NCBI GenBank assembly: GCA_965644315.1
Contig: CBFFRQ010000011.1
Coordinates: 1-52,664, forward strand
Length of the DNA stretch: 52,664 nucleotides
Origin: Caecitellus pseudoparvulus
Lineage: Eukaryota > Bigyra: Bicosoecida
Direction: 5' to 3'
Below the pieces are notes generated by a model that was given only the letters and a program-made list of their open reading frames with translations, was not told the origin of the DNA and ran no database searches. Position numbers and translations under genes: made by a program. The number at the start of each line of letters is the position of its first letter. Positions within the stretch are counted from its first letter, which is position 1. Of this stretch, positions 45,001 to 52,664 are shown piece by piece.

Positions 45001-46593
45001 AGGTTTCCGGATGGGTCGCTTGCACGCCAGGCCGCAGGGCGAACCGTGACGCGCCTGCCTCCCCTGCTGCTGGTGGACTGTGCCCTGCAGCAGGAATGGC
45101 AGAGAGAGGTGTGGACAGGGGACGGGTGGCTACCCACTGCCTTGGACATCACGCTCAGCAGCCCCACCACCACGCGGCCCAGCGGCGAGGCAGGCTCGTA
45201 CTGCGTCGGCGGTGTCAAGGTGTCACGAGCGGACATGGGCGCCCCACCGCCGCACACCACGCCCACCTCCACCAGCACACGCTACCACCTCGTGGGCGTC
45301 GTGTCCTTCGTCGGGCCCTTCGAAGCGGCGACATGCCCACCCAGCGCCGCAACTGCTTCAAGCACGGCGACAGGCGGCAGCGGCGGCACACCCCCCTTCA
45401 TGTCCCCTGGCATGGTGGCGGCGCTGGCTCGGGGAGGGGAGGGGCCAGGGCACTTTGTCCTGCACGCCCGGCTGAGCGAGGCTGGGGAGTGGAGTGGCGA
45501 CGCGGGCGGCGCCTGGTGGCTGTGGAATTCCCTCAGCGTGACGCCCTCCTCGGCGGGGGAGGCGGTGGATTTCTCCGCTGCGTGGCGCCACCCCGTGGCC
45601 CTGCTGTGGGCCCACGCTGCGGGGGTGGACACCCCGGACCACCCCGCTCCCGGGCAGCACCCCCTGCATGCAGTGTGGAGTCGTGACGAGCCCTCTGCCC
45701 CCGGCCTTTCCTTGCTGCGCTGCCGTCCCATCCAATTCGCGACGAACCTGCCCGGCGGCGAAGACGACGAGGCGGCGTGGTCGGCGCAAGTGCAGCACGC
45801 AGAGGCGTACTTGGCATCGTCTGGGCCTGCTCCGTTGGTGGCGCTGGATGCGGAATTCGTGACGGTCATGTCCCGCATCACAGCGCCTGGCCCGAACGGC
45901 CCCGCCATCCTGCGCCCAGCAGTGGAGCGGCCTGGGCGAGTCAGTGTCGTGGGGGGTGACGGCGCGACGCTGCTGGACACGTTCATTGTGTGCGAGGAGG
46001 CCGTGCAAGACTACTGGACACGGTTCAGCGGCATTCGGGAGGGGGACCTGAACCCCGCCACCTCCAAGCAGCGCCTGACACCGCTGCCCACGGTCCTCCT
46101 GCAGCTGCGAGCACTGGTGGCGTGTGGCGCAGTGTTCGTGGGGCATGGCGTGGCGAAGGACTTCTTCATTCTGAACCTGCACGTGCCGCCGCAGCAGGTG
46201 GTGGACACTGCTCAGCTGTGGCGGCGCCCAGGCGAACGTATCTTTAAGCTGCGCTTCCTCGCGGCACACTTGCTGGGGCAAGACATCCAGGACACGGAAC
46301 ACGACAGCACCCAGGATGCGCGGACGGCCCTGGACCTTCTGCACAAGTACCTCGCAGTGGTCGACGTTCCGAGGCTGCCGGCAGGTGGCGCAGGCGACCT
46401 GCCAACGCCCGCCCAGCACCCCGCCTTGGGCAGCATTGTGGAGCACTTGTACAGTGAGGGCCGGCGCAGTGGCTTCAAGGTGGCGGGTGGCGCCAGTGCC
46501 TTAGCGTCCTCTGCCTCCACCCTCGCTGCGTTGCGGGGCGGTGCCGCTGAGCCAGGCGACGCTGACAGCGACAGCGACGAGCACGAGAGGTGA
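42083..46593 (+). CDS. PAN2: PAN2 deadenylase catalytic subunit
   Basis: Two exons are inferred: 42083-42360 and 42441-46593, with an 80-nt intron (GTGCGT donor), for about 1476 aa. The N-terminal half is a divergent WD40-like region. A pseudo-ubiquitin-hydrolase region follows (about residues 740-1130), with PILPCVLDVGQNTLLAQ and CDTPLLAEV. The C-terminal RNase D/DEDD exonuclease carries LDAEFV (near residue 1229), a GHGVAKDF block and HDSTQDARTALDLL (near 1380), so the catalytic acidic residues are present. PAN2 works with PAN3 to shorten mRNA poly(A) tails in the cytoplasm. The protein is longer than the usual 1100-1200 aa because of Gly/Pro-rich insertions. The start at 42083 is supported by the sequence VQAVAWDALEERLW that follows it. 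Confidence 0.92.
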
Positions 46594-46641
46594 GCCGTGC
46601 ACGTCCTGTCTTCCACTTGAGCTCGGAATTGTGTTCCGGGG

Positions 46642-48201
46642 TCACGGCTGCAGGCCGTGCTTCCGTTTGATGGCCGCTTCCAACGGAATGGACAGAAATG
46701 CAGCCAGCACAATGCCCAGCGTGTCAGCAGTGCTCGCAGCGCCCAGGGACAGCTCTCGGACCGCGGGGTCCACTTGTTCGTGGATCATGCGGAAGGCGTT
46801 GACATCTGCAGTGAGAAGAGGGAGGAAGGGGGTGCCGCGTTGCACGCTGCAGCGGCGACGAGCAATGCAAAAACGCACATGTTGCGCCACCCAGCAAGCC
46901 CACCCAAACGGTGAGAGCCCCCATGACGATGGGGCTTGGAATGAAGTATGTAAAACCTTGAACCAGGAACAGCCCCAGCGTCAGCACCTGCAGCAGCGGC
47001 AGCGGCCACAGCAGCTTCAACGGCAGCACCGTGCCGCTGCTGCGGGACACGAACACTCCGCACTGGTAGCAGAAACCCGCGATGACGTACCACTGACTGG
47101 CGCTGAGTGCATGGAACTGCAGGGCGCTGTTCACGCCCGTCTGCACGACGTATTCCGCAGCGTACACCAAGAACAGCGGCAGCATATACACCCACAACGG
47201 CGCGATGACTCGCAGGCGCTGGGGCAGACTCATGTTGCGTGTGGAGGCGGCAGACTGCAGTGCATCGCGAGGGACAACGGGAAGGGTGGAGTCTTTCGGC
47301 GACTGCTGCTGCTGCGCCTGTTGGAAGTCACCGTGTGGTGCAGGGGGTGTCGCTGCCACGGGCGCATACCCATCCCCACCCCCCCTGCCCTGGCGCGACC
47401 CGGTGTCCAGGTCCAGAGAGGGGACGCCATCCCTTGTCCCCCCTTGTCCTTCTTCCAACAGGGGGCTGTGGTCAGAGGTGGCCAGGGGCGACGCAGAACC
47501 CCCCTCGCGCTCGCCAGTGGGGGGCTTCGCGCTGGCAGGCACACAGGCGTGCGCCTGGGCCGGCGTGGGCAGCAGTGCGACATACACCAGGAAGAAGGCC
47601 CCTGCCCAGGCAGCCCCCAGCTTCAAGGTGAGGGGGGCGGGAACGCCCAGCACAGTGTGCAGGAGCAAGAACCAGCCTGAGCCGGCGACGCCAGCAATGC
47701 CTGTCCCTGACGACCACGCCGTCAGCACCTGTTTGCCGGGGTAGAAGGCAGACATGGCCAGGAAGGTGACTTCGCCCCACCCTGAGGCGACGGAGCCCAG
47801 CGCCACGCCCAGCAGGCGCACAGTGGGCGTGCCGCCGAAGCCAGTGACGAGGAAGGCAGCCACGCTGCACGCAGTGCAAATGCCCACTCGCACGACAAAT
47901 GGGAAGTGGTGCACCCACAGCGGCGCAGTGGACTTGATGATGATGGTGGGCACAATATCGGCGGCCAGCACAGCCCCTGCGCGCCCCTTCAAAATGCTCT
48001 CAGCCCTGGCGCGGCGTGTAGGGCAGGGTTGCGGTGCGGAAGTTGACTTGCCACAGGCGCTTGCAAACCTGCACAGCACAGCAGCACGCACCCTGAGAGC
48101 ATGACGACATACACAAAGTTATTCAGCAGACCCAGCAGCCACCATGCGCTCATGAGCTGTGCGTACTTCATGTTGCAGGGGGAGCCCTGGTGCCGCTCCA
48201 T
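46642..48201 (-). CDS. CLN3: CLN3/battenin lysosomal membrane protein
   Basis: Three exons are inferred: 48201-48092, 48005-46879 and 46805-46642, with introns of 86 and 73 nt, for 466 aa. Diagnostic CLN3 blocks are restored by splicing: LLGLLNNFVYVVMLSGA, then AGAVLAADIVPTIIIKSTAP in the next exon, and VGLLGGATYVNAF across the second junction. About ten hydrophobic membrane segments are visible, with a polar loop of about 100 residues in the middle (near 47280-47560). In animals and yeast CLN3/Btn1 acts in lysosome or vacuole membranes and affects pH, amino-acid and glycerophosphodiester handling. The C-terminus (SIPLEAAIKRKHGLQP) lacks an obvious CAAX box. Its stop lies 48 bp from the convergent PAN2 stop. 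Confidence 0.93.
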
Positions 48202-48420
48202 TCCGGCCCGGCGCACACGCTGCTGCCTCCCAGACCAGTTTGCGCAGGGACAGGTGTGAAGGGCAACAGTTGAGGGTCATCAAATACCAACTCCACACAT
48301 TGAACCCGGAGATTCGTTTATTCAAATTGCTGTGTTCCTGCCGCTACTTTGCTGGAAGCTCGCAACAGCAGGAGCTGGGCGTGCCTGCGTTTCGCAAGCC
48401 TCGCGTTTCGCCTTGACAGC
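48202..48420. promoter_or_regulatory. Divergent promoter region, CLN3 / SFT2
   Basis: Only 219 bp separate the ATG codons of CLN3 (minus) and SFT2 (plus), so the two must share or abut promoter sequence. A short AT-rich patch (tcgtttattcaaattgctg, 48313-48331) sits near the centre. No specific element can be named. Confidence 0.5.
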
Positions 48421-49156
48421 ATGGCCACTGCCACGTCCCTGTCCGCCATGGACGCCCTGGGCAACGCCCGAACGGGCGCCCAAAAGCTCTTTGGTCCAAA
48501 GCAAGAGGAGGGCATGATGGGCGAGCTCAATGCCATGTGCAACCTCACGTATTCCCAGGTGCGAGCAGAGTGCGAGCTGGCTTCCAGCTGCTGCTCCTGC
48601 ACCACTGTCACCAGCGCCCCCGCCCCCCCCCGCCCAGCGCATGTATGGCTTCGCGGCCTGTTTCGTCCTTGGGACCATCTTGTCCATCATCGTGCGTCGT
48701 GCGCGAGCAAGAGGCACGCGCGCCGCTCCCCGTGACACCCCGCCTTCGCCGCGGCTCCCAGTCGGCATTCTTCATCACACAGCCGGTGAAGTTCGCCGTC
48801 CTGTACTCCATCGGCAACGTCATCGCCCTCATCAGGTCCGGCGGCAGGGCGTCCCTGCAAGCCCCTCACAGCCTACCCTGCACCCCCCCCCTTCCCCCCT
48901 GCACAGCACCTCCTTCCTCCTCGGACCCTGCACCCAGCTCAAGTACATGTTCCACCGCAAGCGGCTGGTGGCCACCATCCTGTACCTGGTCATGATTGTC
49001 GTCACAGTGCTGGTGGCAGTGCTGACGCAGAATGAGGGCCTGACCTTCCTGTGCATCATCGTGCAGTACTTGGCGCTCACCTGGTATGCGTTGTCCTACA
49101 TTCCCTTTGCTCGGGACATGGCCAAGCGGTGCTGCGGCAGCGTCATGTCAGGGTGA
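48421..49156 (+). CDS. SFT2: SFT2-family Golgi vesicle-transport membrane protein
   Basis: Four exons are inferred: 48421-48558, 48638-48691, 48762-48835 and 48907-49156, with introns of 79, 70 and 71 nt, for 171 aa, the normal family length. After a polar N-terminus come four membrane segments. The family block FAVLYSIGNVIALISTSFLLG is split across the exon 3/4 junction and is restored exactly by splicing. It is followed by GPCTQLKYMF and RLVATILYLVMIV. Yeast Sft2 acts in retrograde endosome-to-Golgi fusion together with Got1 and the Sed5 SNARE. The ARF-GEF gene at 27-33 kb acts on the same organelle, but no linkage of function is implied by position. Confidence 0.94.
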
Positions 49157-49178
49157 GCCAACCATACAATACATGCAT

Positions 49179-51058
49179 TCAGCGTTGCTTCGCTGCTGCC
49201 AGCTCCGACTGCACGCCGCGCAGCAGTGCTGTTGTCGGCTCGCCGGGCAACGCGCCCAGCTTCACGGCGACTCTGGCGAGGACGCAGAGACTGGGCATGG
49301 CGGCGGCCACCTCCTCCACTGCACTGCGGCGATTGCCCACTAATAGCCGCACTGCTGCCTGCAGCGCACTGAGCAGGGCGGTGGCCAGGGCTGCCGCCAC
49401 ATCCAGTGGGCCAGAGTCGTGTTGCTCCACCGGCCGCCCCGCGTCACCGTCTTCCGCCGCCTTGCGCTGGAGGAACGCGCGGCCACATGCGATGGCCACG
49501 GTGGCTTCGCTGCTCGCCCAGGCTGAGACGCCCTCCTCCGCGTCCCCACGCACGATGCCTTGATGTGCGGCTGATGTGGAAGGCAGCGCGCCCAGCGCCA
49601 CGTCAGCGGCGGCCGCGTGCGATTCCACACCGTGCAACAGCGCACCCGCACCAGCCCATGCACAAGCTGCAAGTGCAACGACATCTCCCGGCTCGGGCAA
49701 CTGCTGTGCAACAGCTTTCACGCCAACCATAGGCAGCAGCAAGCCTGGGTGAGTGGGCTCAGCAGCGCTCGAGTGCACTGCCCACAGCGGCTGGGCGGAC
49801 AGCTGCCCCACCCAGGCATCCTTGGCCTGCCACTGGGTCAAGGCGTGAGCCAGCATGGCCAAAAATGCGCCCGCCAGAGCAGCGTCTTGCGGGTCCAAGC
49901 CTTGCTCAAGGGCCGCGTCCGGAGTGGCGGCGCGTATGCGTGACGTAAGAGCGCCAGGCAGGCCACCTAGCGGGCTCATGACTGGCAGCACGCCACCCAT
50001 GCGACTGGATCCGGATGAGGACCGGCGCCTGCGACCTGCCGAAGGCACCACGGCGTAAGACTGTCGCAGGCGCTCGAACGCTGCGCCCACATCTGCGGCT
50101 GCCGACCGCTGCACGGAGCTCGTCGCAACCGTCGACCCACTCGGAACTGGGGCAGGCACGCTTGGGTTCAGCAGCGGGTGGGCGAAGAACTCCACGAAGG
50201 AGATGCGGTCCACTGGGTCTGGGCGCAGTAGCATGCGCAGCAGGTGGTGCAGTGACTCAGGCACGCCGGTCGCGATGCCGGGAGGCATGGTGGGGGTGGC
50301 GGAGCGAATGGTGTCGAGCAGAGCAGCAGGCGAGTCAGCTGTGAAGGGCGGAGCACCAGTCAGCATCTCCCACGCAATGCAGCCCACCGACCACAGATCG
50401 CACTTGGCGTCGTACTGCTGTCGGTCCAGCACCTCCGGAGCCATGTACAGCGGGCTGCCGCACAGCGTCGCTGCCATGCCCTCGTCCGGCAGCGTGCGTG
50501 CGAAGCCAAAGTCTCCGATGCGCAGCACGCTGTCTTCTGCCAGCAGCAGGTTCTGCGGCTTCAAGTCGCGGTGGATGACGTTGTTGGAGTGCAGGTACGC
50601 CAGCCCCGCCGCAAGCTGGCTGAGGAAGGCGAGCGCTTGCGGCACCGGCAAGCCGCCATCGTCCTGGGCCATGAGCATGGACAGGTCCCCCTGCTGGCAG
50701 TACTCCAGCACGATGAAGATGTGCTTCTCTGACTTCTGCGGTGAGGCGAGGCGAAGCCTGCAGGCGCCAGCGGCACAGCCCGGGCAGCGCACGTGCAACG
50801 ACGCACCATGACGTCCAGCAGTCGGACGATGTTCGGGTGTTCAAGCTTGCGCAGGAGGCCGATCTCCAGCTCCAGGTTTCGCACCACCTTGGCTGTCAAG
50901 GAGCGTGTCTTGATGGCCTTCAGCGCCACATGCTCCCCCGTCTCCTCGTGCACGGCATGGTACACGTGTGCGAAGCTGCCGGCACCCAGCAGAGACTTCA
51001 CAAGGTACTTTCCGACTTTTCCCTGTCCATCGCCCCCCAGGCCGCCTACGCCTGCCAT
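49179..51058 (-). CDS. ATG1: ATG1/ULK-type serine/threonine protein kinase
   Basis: Two exons are inferred: 51058-50807 and 50735-49179, with a 71-nt intron (GTGCGT donor), for 602 aa. The kinase domain (about residues 13-265) shows the glycine loop LGAGSFAHVY, the lysine in VALKAIK, then EYCQQGDLSML, HRDLKPQN, DFGFAR and YMAPEV, so all catalytic residues are present. The Gly-x-Leu-Ser after EYC and the loop sequences match ATG1/ULK kinases, which start autophagy under TORC1 control. The C-terminal about 250 residues are helix-rich and would correspond to the ATG13-binding region, though similarity is weak. A ULK3- or Fused-like kinase is the main alternative. The upstream in-frame codon at 51070 is TTG, so 51058 is preferred. 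Confidence 0.85.
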
Positions 51059-51476
51059 GTGCGGAGCCAAGTGTGGAGTGGTAGTGGCAGAAACGCTGCC
51101 GCAACGCTGGCCAGCACGCCGGCCTTCACGTAGCGTGAGGGCGCTGGGGTGGATGCGGGCACGTCAATGCGTGCATACATCAAAGAGGTGGTCGTTTGTT
51201 GTACGTGCAGGCTTTGGAACGCTTGAATTTTGTTGAATGCGGAGCCTATGCCCGAGTTGTTGCTCAAGTCTGGCGTTGTCCAACCGTGCTTCACCGAAAG
51301 CCCAGCACGCGAGCCCAACCTGCACCTAATTTGTAAACACACTGCAATACGATCGTCTACGGGCTGGTTCCTTGGCTTCCGGCAGTGCTTGGCTCTGCAG
51401 TGTGGCGCCATTCGTCATCTTCTTCGCCAGCCCGTGTGCGGTGCCTGGTTCAACGCAGGCAGCTTCCTCGCACAGT
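51059..51476. other. Intergenic region upstream of the ATG1-like gene
   Basis: These 418 bp between the stop of the CFAP119-like gene and the start of the kinase gene, both on the minus strand, should contain the kinase promoter. Composition is less GC-rich around 51190-51360. No element or RNA gene was recognised. Confidence 0.45.
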
Positions 51477-52200
51477 TCACACCTTGGACTCTGACGGGGC
51501 ACTCGTAGGAGCCGCGCTGTGCACCTGCACGCCCCGGCACAGCGGCTCCAGGGGCGTGGGGCCGACGACACCGGCTGGCTCCTGTGTGCTCAATTGCAGC
51601 GACGGGCGCTTGGACAGGGTGCACTTGTACAGGCGGAAGTGGCGGAAGTAGTGCTGGAGGAGGAACTCTGACACTGACGCCACCTCCTCTTCACTGAACA
51701 GGCACACAGAGGCTGGGCTGTGGTCCACTGCGTGCTGCAGCAGCAGCTCAGAGGCGTACGCGTAGCTCTCCGTGCACGTCGTGTTCCACGTGGCAGCATC
51801 CACATATGCACACTGATATATGATGCCCAGCACGACTGATGCTTGGGCTGGCTTGAGCTTGTGCTCCCGGCAAAACCTGCACGAGTTTGGGGGGCGCGAA
51901 ACGTTGGCGAAACGCCGTCTGAAGCACGCAGCATCGACGTGCCGTACCCCAGCGTGTAGTACAGCAGTTCTCCAAGCACAGGCAACGAAGCTTCATCATC
52001 CCATTCAATGCCTTCGACCAGCGCCCTGGAAATCACAGAGAGAGGAGGGCGTTGCGCAATGAGAGGCAGGGGGTGCAGAAACGCGCGACCATGCCGCACC
52101 GCTCGATTTCTTCCCGGTCCTTCAGCTCTGCCAACGCCTGCATGCACTCTTCGCTGAACACCTTGTACTCCATGGATGCCGCCTGAGACAGGCATTGCAT
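51477..52200 (-). CDS. CFAP119/CCDC189-like protein, probably ciliary
   Basis: Three exons are inferred: 52200-52100, 52025-51948 and 51876-51477, with introns of 74 and 71 nt, for 192 aa. The start is the ATG at 52200 (MQCLSQAASMEYKVFSEEC). The splices join ...LLYYTLG to FCREHKLKPAQASVVLGI in one continuous frame. A helical core continues through ASELLLQHAV and SEEEVASVSEFLLQHYFRHF to RLYKCTLSKRP. As I recall the family, the YFRHF-x-LYK motif with a preceding FS-x-x-E-V-x-x-V pattern is typical of CFAP119 (CCDC189), a ciliary and sperm-flagellum protein. This is recalled rather than searched. If correct, it supports a flagellated organism. Confidence 0.55.
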
Positions 52201-52464
52201 TCGAGGGTGCAGTGGCGCTTGTGAGCTTGCACGGCATTGAAAGCCTCACCATGCCGAGTTTGCTGGCGCAATCCTAGGGAGACTGCACAGTCGGCGCGAG
52301 CCCGCTCACAGGGGCAGAGGGCAGCACGCCAGGGGTGAGCTGGCGTACACAGAGGGTGCTTGGGGCATTGGCCAGCAGCTGGCTGCAGCTTTGCCGACTC
52401 GTATGAAGTTTGACCCGCGCTCGAAAGTGTCATCATGCACCGGCACGAAGCACGGCCGCTGACC

Positions 52465-52664
52465 CTACCGCAAGAAGATGGCAAAGTGGGGGGGGTTCCC
52501 CTGTGTCAGTGCCGAGTGCACAGCGCTGTAGCTCATGTGCGCGGCGCAGCACACCTCGTCCAAGCAGTGCCCCCCTCCCAGCAGGTGCCGCACGCGCCAC
52601 AGTGCAGGTGGCAGCCCCAACACATTCCCGCCGGCCGCAGAGTCCATGGGCGGCGCCACACTCC
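52465..52664 (-). CDS. NPRL2: NPRL2, GATOR1 subunit (C-terminal fragment)
   Basis: Only the last about 65 codons lie inside the window, and the gene continues beyond the right edge, possibly with further introns. The visible end reads GGGHCLDEVCCAAHMSYSAV then HFAIFLR and stop. This matches the C-terminal winged-helix end of NPRL2, which in animals carries a GCHSYDEIC-like block, a MSY motif and a short hydrophobic end. NPRL2 pairs with NPRL3 in GATOR1, the GTPase-activating complex that switches off TORC1 when amino acids are scarce, at the lysosome surface. The call rests on this short segment only. Confidence 0.7.
   Translation of the reverse strand, partial: SVAPPMDSAAGGNVLGLPPALWRVRHLLGGGHCLDEVCCAAHMSYSAVHSALTQGNPPHFAIFLR

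Overview
This window is a chromosome end of a GC-rich, intron-containing microbial eukaryote. It opens with about 2 kb of perfect CCCTAA repeat, which is the TTAGGG-type telomere read from the C-rich strand. Short GT-AG introns (mostly 64-88 nt), single-copy eukaryotic housekeeping genes and an apparent ciliary gene point to a flagellated protist. A heterotrophic stramenopile or a haptophyte would fit, but the sequence alone does not settle the lineage. No bacterial or viral gene set is visible.

Region 1 (1-24.1 kb) is subtelomere. It holds the telomere, one unrecognised two-exon gene (2220-4303), two paralogous minus-strand genes for large P-loop NTPase plus nuclease-like proteins resembling the Crinkler/RHS class (7906-11494 and 15204-18805), and three tandem minus-strand ankyrin-repeat genes (20279-24123). 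A direct duplication of about 5.6 kb (5454-11052 and 12752-18347) carries the large second exon of each NTPase gene and about 2.45 kb of 3' flank. Outside one divergent patch I see only about ten differences between the copies. The first exons of the two NTPase genes are, in contrast, strongly diverged, and the duplication ends six bases inside exon 2. This exon-modular pair is the most interesting object in the window.

Region 2 (24.4-52.7 kb) is compact, apparently core chromosome. In order: a secreted EGF-repeat protein (-), RPA2 (-), a BIG/Sec7-type ARF-GEF (+), a tandem cyclic-nucleotide-binding-domain protein (-), a coiled-coil protein (-), a large membrane protein with a WH2 actin-binding motif (-), PAN2 (+), CLN3/battenin (-), SFT2 (+), an ATG1/ULK-type kinase (-), a CFAP119-like protein (-), and the C-terminal end of NPRL2 (-, running off the window). 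Convergent neighbours are separated by as little as 22 bp.

The multi-exon models below were built by hand from reading frame, GT/AG boundaries and family alignment from memory. In 14 of 21 confidently placed introns the 5' splice site is GTGCGT. Every multi-exon total is divisible by three, which supports the models, but no transcript or database check was possible. Several core genes act in Golgi/endolysosome traffic, autophagy and TORC1 control (ARF-GEF, SFT2, CLN3, ATG1, NPRL2). This may be chance, and nothing in the sequence shows co-regulation.
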